Below are positions 54,413-62,529 of a DNA stretch of 64,000 nt, piece after piece. Under the pieces are notes generated by a model. That model searched no databases and was not told where the DNA came from. It was given only the letters and a program-made list of their open reading frames with translations. Origin of the DNA: Clostridiales bacterium (lineage in GTDB: Bacteria; Bacillota; Clostridia; Saccharofermentanales; Saccharofermentanaceae); contig JAGCXQ010000012.1 in assembly GCA_017961235.1 (NCBI GenBank), positions 36,288 through 100,287 on the forward strand, written 5' to 3'. Within the stretch, counting starts at the first letter, position 1, and each line of letters begins with the position of its first letter. The position numbers and the translations under genes are program-made.

Positions 54413-55093
54413 GTTCAATTCCTCCATAGTAGCGTGCTCCACGCGTAATTCCTCTTGGTTGCGGGTCCGGGTTAGTCGTCTTGTCAGACTCCATAGATGC
54501 AATGACATTCTTAATCGTCTTGTAACTTGGACGGCTGGTATATCTCAGCGTTTTCTCGCAGGCATTCTCAAGTTTCTGGGGCGAATGCTTGTCTGCTATC
54601 TTAAGAAGCCCATACAACTTCTGTAATACTGCTGCTTGATCTGACCTGTTGCAAGGATCGCATCAACGGTCGTGCGCGTGCACGGCCCTATCTGGTCTGC
54701 CCATCTTCTGAACCGGTCTCCATCCCACTCCAGGTACTTCTTGTGGTCTTCCGGCATATGTGCCTGGACAGTGGAGTACTGGCCGTCTCTGACGTATAGC
54801 CTCTTGTGTGAGGCGATTCTCTTGTGTTGAGAGAACACCTCAACCGTCGTATCTGTAATACGCACATCAACTTTTTCTCTGATATACTGGTGAGGAACTG
54901 AGTAGTACATCTTGTCTACTGCAACATGGTAGTTAAACTGGACTGTGGCTTGCTTCCATTCGGACAGTTCGAAGGATGTAGCAGGTAGCGGCGCCAGCAA
55001 TGGCATTTCTTCCCCAAGAAACAGACTGAGCCTGCTGCATTCCTTTTTCTGGAACTCCCGTGCATTGAATTTCTTCAGTTTCTCGCGTATGGC
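54405..55093 (-). pseudogene. istA: Truncated, frameshifted IS21 transposase IstA
   Basis: Only the C-terminal 230 or so residues remain: QATVQFNYHVAVDKMYYSVP, IREKVDVRITDTTVEVFSQH, then WDGDRFRRWADQIGP. A frameshift near 54610 moves the last segment (LLKIADKHSPQKLENACEK) to another frame. The N-terminal DNA-binding and DDE catalytic domain is missing. The upstream end is fused in frame to the tail of a capE-like gene. Confidence 0.85.
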
Positions 55094-55226
55094 ATGACGA
55101 TTACCTTTCAGTTCTTCCTGCACGTAGTCAGTAGTAAGAATCTTCTTAACCACACCATCCACATCCAGAAGATTGGTGTTATGACTAGTATAGATTTCTT
55201 CTGCCTGGGTTTCTACCTTCTTAGTT
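55094..55226 (-). pseudogene. 3' tail of a capE-like UDP-GlcNAc dehydratase gene
   Basis: About 44 codons match the end of the capE gene at 63062: EEIYTSHNTNLLDVDGVVKK and ILTTDYVQEELKGNRHA against EESYTSHNTRLLDVDGVVKK and ILTTDYVQEELKGIRHN. The DNA is also closely similar. The tail then runs into IstA codons without a stop. It marks a place where a second capsule locus of the same type was lost or rearranged. Confidence 0.8.
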
Positions 55227-55275
55227 TTTTATCGTAATAATTTATACGGAATCATAAGACTATTATCCGAAATAA

Positions 55276-56460
55276 TCAGTTTGGCAGGTTACATTCAATG
55301 AATGGAATCCTCTTTAATACTTCAGATGATGTAAATTCAACGCTACCTTCATACATAAATGATTGATGTTTCTGATTATCAAAGAATGACATGTATTGTC
55401 TGTAATATGTACCCTTACCTGCGAACGATGATCCTTTTGATGCTCTTTTCATATACTCTTGTTTATCAGTATTTATGAATTTGTAGTGGAGAATACCCAA
55501 CATGCAAGGTGCATCATTGATTAACCTGTGTGGGAACTGATAATGTGCATAATCACTTATTGTCCCCTTTTCCCAATAAACGAGAGGATGCTTATCTAAT
55601 GTTATTTTCGAATTCATTAATCTGTATCTCGGCCCACCTATATACCGTTTAATGCGATGAGAACCCGCATTGCCAAATACTTCATAATAACTGTCCGAAT
55701 CAATCCACCTATAGTCACTCCTAAGGTTTACTGATTCTTTAATAAACAGGGATTTTCCGTATGTATCCAACGTTAATGCTTTAACTCGCTTCACACCTAA
55801 TATATCCAAATGCAGTGTAAGATTAGAGATTTGATTGTTCTCCATTCCTTGATAAACAAGCAGTTCATCGGAATCCGTAAGGATATACCACCTATCAGCT
55901 CCATAATAACTAATAAGCCGATTGATCCAGCCTTCTTTTACATTGGTTTCGTACTGTTTAGAGCACCGATATAAATCTATATCCGGTTGGTCAAGCATCC
56001 ACTCGAATGTTCCGTCATTCGACTCATTATCCAGAATTGCAAATTTAACAATACCCATTTCCCTATAGTGATCTACGAGCATCTGAATGCGCCTAATATC
56101 ATTTTTAACGCATAGTATTACGATTGGCTTGTTCTTATCACATGGATCTGTTTTTCTAATGATTTTAATATGTGAATTACAAAAGGAAAAAACTACTTTC
56201 CTACGACTGAATCCATAGCGCCCTTTTGTCCAATATTCTTTAATCATGCTACACATGGAGTGTTTCCAAATAGTGAAGTCTTCTTTTAAAAGATATGACA
56301 GTTCACCTTTTGCAAAAGATCTTTCAAACAAAAATATAAATAGAACTTTATATAACACATAAAGCAAAGGCAAGAATAATCTTCCTAAAAAATTTATTTT
56401 CGTCGTTAACCTTTTCCGCACTCCTGCAACTGTGATTTTCATGTATTTGCTTCTTTTCAT
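55276..56460 (-). CDS. Glycosyltransferase family 2-like (GT92/DUF23-type) protein
   Basis: This protein of about 394 residues has an N-terminal basic, hydrophobic region (FLGRLFLPLLYVLYKVLFIF), then IVILCVKNDIRRIQMLVDHY, FAILDNESNDGTFEWM and the metal-binding WYILTDSDELLVYQG (DSDE), the layout of the Glyco_tranf_2_4 group. It would transfer a sugar in capsule assembly. The start is uncertain because ATG codons at 56475, 56460 and 56442 lack a well-placed ribosome binding site; the 5' end overlaps a glycosyltransferase fragment, so the upstream region may have been rearranged. Confidence 0.8.
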   Translation of the reverse strand: MKRSKYMKITVAGVRKRLTTKINFLGRLFLPLLYVLYKVLFIFLFERSFAKGELSYLLKEDFTIWKHSMCSMIKEYWTKGRYGFSRRKVVFSFCNSHIKIIRKTDPCDKNKPIVILCVKNDIRRIQMLVDHYREMGIVKFAILDNESNDGTFEWMLDQPDIDLYRCSKQYETNVKEGWINRLISYYGADRWYILTDSDELLVYQGMENNQISNLTLHLDILGVKRVKALTLDTYGKSLFIKESVNLRSDYRWIDSDSYYEVFGNAGSHRIKRYIGGPRYRLMNSKITLDKHPLVYWEKGTISDYAHYQFPHRLINDAPCMLGILHYKFINTDKQEYMKRASKGSSFAGKGTYYRQYMSFFDNQKHQSFMYEGSVEFTSSEVLKRIPFIECNLPN

Positions 56461-56564
56461 CCTTTGGGCCGCCATGTCTGATTGATTACACTCTCTATTG
56501 CCTCTGCAAGATATAATTGTATGTTACAAACTGGAATAATAAGGCTAGCCAATGTTGTTTTCAT
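56457..56564 (-). pseudogene. 35-codon N-terminal fragment of a GT2 glycosyltransferase
   Basis: The frame reads MKTTLASLIIPVCNIQLYLA and then EAIESVINQTWRPKG before a stop, the first strand and helix of a family 2 enzyme. Everything after the TWRP point is missing. The stop overlaps the start region of the next gene, suggesting that a deletion joined the two. Confidence 0.65.
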
Positions 56565-56879
56565 TTTGTCCTCAAGGAGGAATACTCAACCAAAACACAT
56601 TGAATATTTCTAACGACTAACAATGAATGCATCCAGATCCCCTGCTACTGCAAGATTTTGATACTATTTTACTTCTAAAATTTTCTTTCGTCCATATCTG
56701 GAACATAATCTTGTATAAATGCAATTTGCTAATATGTTTTTTCTTTGCTAATACCATCGATAAAAAAACTAACCAGTGCACATTGTTGCCATTTTCATCA
56801 GATAAATATAATGAGATGACATTTACACAGAATATTGTTGCTAATTTCAACACATATGCGTATGCATCAGGAGTACTAA
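56565..56879. other. Intergenic region before the broken HTH-dehydrogenase
   Basis: These 315 AT-rich bases contain no supported gene. They hold the plus-strand promoter at 56783 and a weak inverted repeat (TGTTG, seven bases, CAACA) near 56836, in the place where the intact copy has its palindrome. Confidence 0.5.
56783..56812 (+). promoter_or_regulatory. Promoter of the broken HTH-dehydrogenase copy
   Basis: TTGTTG and a perfect TATAAT are spaced by 18 bases. This mirrors the promoter at 48119 and shows that the upstream control region was copied with the gene. Confidence 0.55.
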
Positions 56880-57278
56880 TGAAAAAGTTTTCTCTCTCTC
56901 CTTTCGGAGACTATAATTGCAAAAAGGAAAGCATTGTCCATCTCTCAGGCTGAACTTGCCAAGAATACCGGTATCAATCGTTCCGTTCTCTCCAACCTCG
57001 AGAATCAGACCCACACCCCAAGTATGGACCAACTTCAAGCATTAAGCGAGGTTTTGGAGTTTGATCCTACCGCTATGTTTAAAGAAGAGCCTGTCGCGCC
57101 TTCTGCAACAAAAAACTACAACATCGCGGTTGCGGGCACCGGTTACGTAGGCCTCTCTCTAGCAGTTCTTCTCGCTCATCATAACATTGTTACTGCCGTC
57201 GACATTCTCCCGGAAAAAGTTGAGAAACTGAACAATTATATGTTCAATGCAATCAACTCCTTCTATTTATGTGGCTAA
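56880..57278 (+). pseudogene. Frameshifted and truncated HTH-UDP-glucose dehydrogenase
   Basis: The ATG at 56880 follows ATCAGGAG, as in the intact copy. After FSLS the sequence is two bases shorter than the intact gene, so the frame hits a TGA; the other frame restores [20 protein letters not shown] and the HTH, and continues into [20 protein letters not shown] and the start of the dehydrogenase. After EKLNNY it ends in unrelated codons. Only the HTH and about 45 residues of the enzyme remain. Whether the HTH is still made from an internal start is not known. Confidence 0.85.
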
Positions 57279-57295
57279 CAATTTGTCATATCCAA

Positions 57296-58516
57296 TCATT
57301 TGTTATACTTTTTCTTTGAGCACAACAATCTCGACGGTTTGACCACAGAAATAATCATTCCCACATATAGAATTATAGCAAAACAGAAGTCGGTATAGTG
57401 TTGAAATCTTGAAGGTATGCCTATAACCATCAAAGCTTTGCTAATCACGAAGGAGTATAAGGTAATAGCCCAAATACAGATTCGCAGCAAAGCATCTTTT
57501 TTCTTGAACGAGAACACTATTACCGGAATAATCAACACAAAATAATCGTATGGTCTATGATACGTCGCTACAAGAGAAACTAAAACAAGAAGTGATAAGA
57601 GTTCATTATCTGTTCCTTTGTACATTCCACTCATAACATAGACGATCATCACTAATATAACAGCAAGTATGATGATCATCCCCACTTTTCCGAATCCAAA
57701 AATAGCACCTATATCAAGGAATCCCTCCGATGTAAAACGAGATGAAATCTTGAGAGGTTTAATGATCATATCTATCACAGAAGTTTCAAGCCAGATTGCT
57801 GCAACAATGGTTAACAAAATATGTATTCCGATTGAAACCAAGAGGGTTTTGAATTTCTTCTTGTATAAGAAATAAATAGCAAGAGGAAATGTCAATGTAT
57901 ACTTAAAAAAAGATATTGCCAAAGCAGTTCCTGACGAAATATCTTTCTGTTTATTTGACAGATATACAGAAAGCAAGAAGAAGAAAAAAGCCATTATTGT
58001 GTGTTGGCCATTTCCTATATTGTTTCTCCAAGGCAATCCGATAAACAACAGTGATACAAAAATGCTATACCAAAGTAGTGCGTCTTTGCTATCAAAGAAG
58101 ATGGATTCCTGACATAGCATGGAATAACTGTCATCAAAGAAGAGTTTCTTTATAAGCCAAACAACTCCCGCCGAAAAAAGCAAGTTGCATATCATCCACA
58201 CCCAGTTGGCTACCATGGGACTCATTAGAGAAAAAGGCAAAAGCATCATTATCATTGATGGGAACTGATTCGCTTGAAGACTACTATAGTACTTCTTAAG
58301 ACCAAGCGATTCTTGTAATCCCGATGGATTTAACGTTTCCTCATAAGGATCTATCCCCAAGGAGAATACTTTTGCGCTGTCATACTGAAAATCAAAACTC
58401 CCTGCTGGATACTTAACCGCGTTTTTGCAACCAATAACAATAGAAACTGCCGCTGCCAAACACAGGATAACTGCAAATAAGAACAGAATCCGTCTCTTTG
58501 CCATTTCATTGCTCAA
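57296..58516 (-). CDS. GT87/DUF2029-like membrane glycosyltransferase
   Basis: This 406-residue protein has about 10 hydrophobic helices. The first extracellular loop contains FDFQYDSAKVFSLGIDPYEE, with acidic residues as in polyprenol-phosphate-sugar dependent GT-C enzymes of family GT87. NQFPSMIMMLLPFSLMSP and a central LPWRNNIGNGQHTIM are also typical. It would attach a sugar from a lipid-phosphate donor on the outer face of the membrane. The TTG at 58516 is the favoured start: GGAG lies 9 bases upstream and TTGA overlaps the stop of the upstream gene; an ATG at 58504 is the alternative. Confidence 0.75.
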   Translation of the reverse strand: MSNEMAKRRILFLFAVILCLAAAVSIVIGCKNAVKYPAGSFDFQYDSAKVFSLGIDPYEETLNPSGLQESLGLKKYYSSLQANQFPSMIMMLLPFSLMSPMVANWVWMICNLLFSAGVVWLIKKLFFDDSYSMLCQESIFFDSKDALLWYSIFVSLLFIGLPWRNNIGNGQHTIMAFFFFLLSVYLSNKQKDISSGTALAISFFKYTLTFPLAIYFLYKKKFKTLLVSIGIHILLTIVAAIWLETSVIDMIIKPLKISSRFTSEGFLDIGAIFGFGKVGMIIILAVILVMIVYVMSGMYKGTDNELLSLLVLVSLVATYHRPYDYFVLIIPVIVFSFKKKDALLRICIWAITLYSFVISKALMVIGIPSRFQHYTDFCFAIILYVGMIISVVKPSRLLCSKKKYNK

Positions 58517-59655
58517 ATTCCGAGTCTCCTAAACAAATCATCTGCCATATTCTGATATTCTTTATCGCTCTTTACTGTCGCGTTAATCTGTCGGCTCAGG
58601 TCACCACGTCTTTCCTTACTCAGCCAACTTCTCCAGCGCTTTACATAGTAGTACGGAAGCATATGATCTTTCCCGCTCGGATCTTTATAGTATTCTTTAA
58701 CCTGATACCTTGGCGGGAATGCTCTACTACATACATATCGCCAACCGCGTTTGTTTCGCTGCGTTCCGGCAATTCGAAATTTCTCATTGCCAAAGACACT
58801 TCCCGAGAGGCAGAAGTCCTCGAACAATTCGGATGTCTGAGTATGGTCTTTCTCACCCATCCACACATCAGAAAGATAACAACATTCTTTATAAAACTGA
58901 ACCAGATCACACTGCGAGAGCAATTCTTCAACCCGGGGTTCATCATATTGTGTCTTATTTCGCAAAAGCCATAAATCCAGAAATGGTCTTATTCCTAAGC
59001 CACCATGAAGAAAATGATAACTCATATGTGCAATTATGTAGAATATCTGGTACTCAGGTGTAAAACTAAACATACTGCCTTCGCCAGATGATTCAGCATA
59101 CTCCCACGCCTTGGTTAATAGTTGGTCAAGCTTCTCATCATTTTCTTTGAGTGAGAAGTGCAATTCCAAATGCACCCTTGAACCAAACATCGAAATATCG
59201 TGATATGATTCTTTTGCCTTTTTAAAATCCGTTTTCTGTTCGAGTAAACAAACAGCTCGTTCTATATCCGATTCACGAACAAGAACATCTATATCAGAAC
59301 TAGTACGAAGAATTATGGTCGGATACAGATTTCGAAGAACGGCCCCTTTAAGAAGCACATAGGGAATACCTTCTGCATCCAGAGTATCCCTTATCATCCG
59401 AAGCGCATTATCATGCTGAATCGCACGATACTCACTCTTGGAGCGATTATATTCGTATTTCGCCAGAGAGTCTTCCGAGACACCCATGTTCTTAAGGCCT
59501 CGATACAAAATGGGAAGTATCGACTGTTTGCCAGCCACCTTCAAAAAAGCAGACACTTCCTCATCAGTTAATTCGAGGCTGGGATTAGATACCCCCATCC
59601 CTGCCCGAATCACTGCATATAGTTTCTCTCTTGTTTCCTGATCGAGTCCCATCAT
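58513..59655 (-). CDS. Nucleotidyltransferase-fold protein (NTP_transf_5-like), second copy
   Basis: This 380-residue paralogue of the protein at 30791 has YVLLKGAVLRNLYP and RTSSDIDVLV (Asp121, Asp123), then LELHFSL and GIRPFLDLWLLRN. It lies in the second glycan locus, between the capF-like gene and the membrane glycosyltransferase. The family is usually described as a putative nucleotidyltransferase and often sits with capsule genes, but its substrate is unknown. The ATG at 59655 was chosen; a TTG at 59667 lies in the T-tract of the hairpin terminator. Confidence 0.8.
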   Translation of the reverse strand: MMGLDQETREKLYAVIRAGMGVSNPSLELTDEEVSAFLKVAGKQSILPILYRGLKNMGVSEDSLAKYEYNRSKSEYRAIQHDNALRMIRDTLDAEGIPYVLLKGAVLRNLYPTIILRTSSDIDVLVRESDIERAVCLLEQKTDFKKAKESYHDISMFGSRVHLELHFSLKENDEKLDQLLTKAWEYAESSGEGSMFSFTPEYQIFYIIAHMSYHFLHGGLGIRPFLDLWLLRNKTQYDEPRVEELLSQCDLVQFYKECCYLSDVWMGEKDHTQTSELFEDFCLSGSVFGNEKFRIAGTQRNKRGWRYVCSRAFPPRYQVKEYYKDPSGKDHMLPYYYVKRWRSWLSKERRGDLSRQINATVKSDKEYQNMADDLFRRLGI

Positions 59656-59665
59656 CTCTATACTC

Positions 59666-59690
59666 AAAAAGAGCCGGTTTATACCGGCTC
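59666..59690 (-). terminator. Hairpin overlapping the capF stop codon
   Basis: GAGCCGGTATAAACCGGCTC is a perfect 8-bp stem with a four-base loop containing part of the TAA stop, followed by TTTTT. The next gene starts only about 11 bases later, so it may act as an attenuator. Confidence 0.65.
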
Positions 59691-60902
59691 AAAGAATGTG
59701 TCCGGATGATTCGGATCAAATATCTCGTTGGCCCACATGACGGTGACTAGGTTTTCTGTCTCACTTAAATTGATAATGTTATGTGTGTATCCTGGAAGCA
59801 TGTGTATTGCTTGAACCTTGTCTCCACTCACTTCAAATTCAATAACTTCATCAGAACCGATTTTTCTTTCCTGGATCAATCCGTGTCCGGCAACAACAAT
59901 AAAGAACTCCCACTTGGTGTTATGCCAATGCTGCCCCTTCGTGATACCCGGTTTACTGATGTTTACACTGAACTGTCCATGGTCCATTGTCTTTAGAAGT
60001 TCCGTAAAGCTTCCACGGTCATCGCAGTTCATCTTAAGATCAAATGCTACTTTCTCCTTCGGAAGATAACTCAAATACATAGAGTACAGTTTCTTCTCAA
60101 AGCTTCCATTTGCGATTTTCGGCATAATGAGAGTTTTCGGCTGATCATGGAATGTATTTAAGCACTCCACAATATAGCCAAGTGTTGCCTTGTGAGTAAC
60201 AGGAGCATAACAGAACTTTCCATCTTCAACAGGCTTTGGTGTTAAGCCGTCAAAGCCTTCTTCACCAACTGCTGGATAGACACAACGATGAGGATGTCCT
60301 TCCATGGCATCCAGCATTTCTTCAATCAGATCGTCTATAAAGAGCATCTCGAGTTCCACGCTTGGATCATTAACAGTGATTGGAAGATCATTTGCGATGT
60401 TATTGCAGAATGTTCCTACCGCACTATTGTAGTTCGGGCGAACCCATTTACCTACAAGATTCGGGAAACGATACACATACACTGTTGCACCTGTTTCTTC
60501 TGAGTACTTGAAGAACAGATCCTCACCATCCCGCTTGGACAAACCATACTCCGATGTGCCAAAGCGGCCGGCGAGAGTTGCCTGAAGTGAACTTGAAAGC
60601 ATGACCGGACATGTGTTCCCATGCTTCTTCAAATAATCCAAAAGAGTGGATGCAAATCCGAAATTGCCTGTTTTGAATTCCGCAGGATCTTTCGGCCGAT
60701 TCACACCGGCAAGATTATAAACAAAGTCAGCTTTTGAGCACCAGTCATCTAACTCTTCCGGTGTGTTACCAAGATCGTATTCATAGATTTCTTCAATTGA
60801 AATCGACGATCTTGTCCGATTCTTTCCATCACGAATGTTCTTCAGGTTCTCAACCAGATTTCTTCCAACGAACCCGGCTGCACCGGTAATTAATATCTTC
60901 AT
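59679..60902 (-). CDS. capF: CapF/FnlB-like bifunctional UDP-sugar reductase
   Basis: This 407-residue protein has an N-terminal short-chain dehydrogenase domain (MKILITGAAGFVGRNLVENL, then YNLAGVNRP and SEYGLSKRDGED, YxxxK) and a C-terminal cupin (GQHWHNTKWEFF, GYTHNIINL). This domain pair is diagnostic of CapF, which reduces the keto sugar from CapE, with CapG completing the conversion to UDP-N-acetyl-L-fucosamine. The ATG at 60902 overlaps the capG stop by four bases. A hairpin overlaps its stop codon. Confidence 0.9.
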   Translation of the reverse strand: MKILITGAAGFVGRNLVENLKNIRDGKNRTRSSISIEEIYEYDLGNTPEELDDWCSKADFVYNLAGVNRPKDPAEFKTGNFGFASTLLDYLKKHGNTCPVMLSSSLQATLAGRFGTSEYGLSKRDGEDLFFKYSEETGATVYVYRFPNLVGKWVRPNYNSAVGTFCNNIANDLPITVNDPSVELEMLFIDDLIEEMLDAMEGHPHRCVYPAVGEEGFDGLTPKPVEDGKFCYAPVTHKATLGYIVECLNTFHDQPKTLIMPKIANGSFEKKLYSMYLSYLPKEKVAFDLKMNCDDRGSFTELLKTMDHGQFSVNISKPGITKGQHWHNTKWEFFIVVAGHGLIQERKIGSDEVIEFEVSGDKVQAIHMLPGYTHNIINLSETENLVTVMWANEIFDPNHPDTFFEPV

Positions 60903-62074
60903 GAATCTTTTCTCCAAACCATCTTATTGACTACACCCACATAAGACTGAATGATCTTTACAACCTTATCCGAGACGTTAATATCCGTATAGTCAGGAAC
61001 CGGAATTGCACCGCCGTTTTTCTCGTTTGCAACCATCTCTACAGCAGTATCTACTGCCTGAAGAAGACCAATCGTATCGATACCGGACAGAATGAAACAG
61101 GCCTTATCAAGTGCCTCCGGTCTCTCTGTAGAAGTACGGATACATACTGCCGGAATCGGATGACCGATCGATGTGAAGAAACTCGATTCTTCCGGAAGCG
61201 TTCCGCTATCTGATACAACACAGAATGCATTCATCTGCAGGCAGTTATAATCATGGAATCCTAAAGGCTCATGCTGGATCACTCGGGAATCCAGTTGGAA
61301 GCCGGATGCTTCCAGTCTCTTCTTTGAGCGCGGATGGCACGAATACAGAATCGGCATATCATACTTCTCCGCCATTTTGTTGATGGCAGTAAACAGTGAA
61401 GTAAAGTTCTTCTCCGTATCGATGTTTTCTTCTCTGTGAGCAGAGAGAAGAATATACTTGCCTTTCTCGAGGCCAAGACGAGCATGGATATCAGATGCTT
61501 CAATCGAACAAAGATTTTCTGTAAGAACCTCAGCCATCGGCGATCCGGTCACATATGTGCGCTCTTTGGGAAGGCCACAATCCGCAAGATAGCGGCGAGC
61601 ATGTTCGGAATATGCCAGATTCACATCAGAGATGATATCTACGATACGGCGATTTGTTTCTTCCGGAAGGCATTCATCCTTACAACGGTTTCCTGCTTCC
61701 ATATGGAAGATCGGGATATGCAATCTCTTTGCGCCAATAACAGACAGGCAACTGTTTGTATCGCCAAGAACAAGAACCGCGTTAGGCTTGAGCTCAACCA
61801 TTGCCTTATACGAGGAAGCAATGATGTTTCCCATCGTCTCTCCCAAATCGGCACCTACTGCATCCAGATACAATTCCGGATCTTCAAGTCCAAGATCTTT
61901 GAAGAATACACCATTCAGGTTATAGTCATAGTTCTGACCAGTATGAACGAGAACAGTATCGAAATACTTTCTGCACTTCTTGATAACCGCCGCCAACCGG
62001 ATGATTTCCGGACGTGTGCCGACGATGATCATCAACTTAATCTTTCCGTTTTCTTTCCACTTCGGATAGTTCAT
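60899..62074 (-). CDS. capG: CapG/FnlC-like UDP-N-acetyl sugar 2-epimerase
   Basis: This 391-residue non-hydrolysing UDP-sugar 2-epimerase has MIIVGTRPEIIRLAAVIKKC, VHTGQNYDYNLN, VLGDTNSC, HMEAGNRCKDECLPEETNRR and SDSGTLPEESSFF, all as in WecB/CapG. With CapE and CapF it makes UDP-N-acetyl-L-fucosamine. It starts at 62074 behind AGGAG, overlapping the vanZ stop by four bases. Confidence 0.92.
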   Translation of the reverse strand: MNYPKWKENGKIKLMIIVGTRPEIIRLAAVIKKCRKYFDTVLVHTGQNYDYNLNGVFFKDLGLEDPELYLDAVGADLGETMGNIIASSYKAMVELKPNAVLVLGDTNSCLSVIGAKRLHIPIFHMEAGNRCKDECLPEETNRRIVDIISDVNLAYSEHARRYLADCGLPKERTYVTGSPMAEVLTENLCSIEASDIHARLGLEKGKYILLSAHREENIDTEKNFTSLFTAINKMAEKYDMPILYSCHPRSKKRLEASGFQLDSRVIQHEPLGFHDYNCLQMNAFCVVSDSGTLPEESSFFTSIGHPIPAVCIRTSTERPEALDKACFILSGIDTIGLLQAVDTAVEMVANEKNGGAIPVPDYTDINVSDKVVKIIQSYVGVVNKMVWRKDS

Positions 62075-62529
62075 TTTGCGCTCCTATTCTCTTTGAGATT
62101 CTTACTCGCTTTTAGTTTACCACAAATTACTTCAGCGACTCTAAAACATCCATACCCTATCATTTCGCCGATTACATTAAACAGAATATCGTCCAGATCA
62201 AAACATCCTCTTTTAGTAACAAGTTGAATGCATTCAATCAACAACGAAAATACTAATCCGCTGGCAAAAACGGCATACCATTTCTTCCGATTCACTACTA
62301 CCGGGAATAGAAAACCTACCGGTATGAAGAGGACGATGTTCCCGACCAATTGTCCTCGGCCCGTAGTTAAATCCTTAAGCCGTAGTGAGCCTATATTCTT
62401 TAGCTCGTGAAATGGACGAATAATCACCTGGGTAGTTGCCTGCCCTGAACGACTCAGAATTGTCAGCCAGAGTATTACAGCAACAGATATGCCGAGAAGA
62501 ATAGCTGCTATATCTCTTCTTCTATTCAT
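62071..62529 (-). CDS. VanZ-like membrane protein
   Basis: This 152-residue membrane protein has the VanZ pattern GNIVLFIPVGFLFPVV, SLLIECIQLVTKRGCFDLDD and FNVIGEMIGYGCF. It is shorter and more divergent than the two other copies in the window. It overlaps the 3' end of the preceding gene by eight bases and the next gene by four, so it is a firm member of the CapE-CapF operon. Its role there is unknown. Confidence 0.85.
   Translation of the reverse strand: MNRRRDIAAILLGISVAVILWLTILSRSGQATTQVIIRPFHELKNIGSLRLKDLTTGRGQLVGNIVLFIPVGFLFPVVVNRKKWYAVFASGLVFSLLIECIQLVTKRGCFDLDDILFNVIGEMIGYGCFRVAEVICGKLKASKNLKENRSAK

Larger units (their letters stand above)
53546..55093 (-). mobile_element. IS21-family element, left part missing
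   Basis: An intact istB (53636-54412) and the frameshifted 3' part of istA (54405-55093) are in the normal istA-istB order with the usual small overlap. The istA start and the far end of the element are gone; in their place is the tail of a capE-like gene. The istB side ends in a cluster of hairpins, but matching terminal repeats cannot be defined because one end is missing. Confidence 0.75.

Noticed and set aside
56617..56853. A 78-codon minus-strand frame upstream of the broken HTH-dehydrogenase
   Set aside because: It overlaps the plus-strand promoter, has no ribosome binding site and reads as random AT-rich translation.
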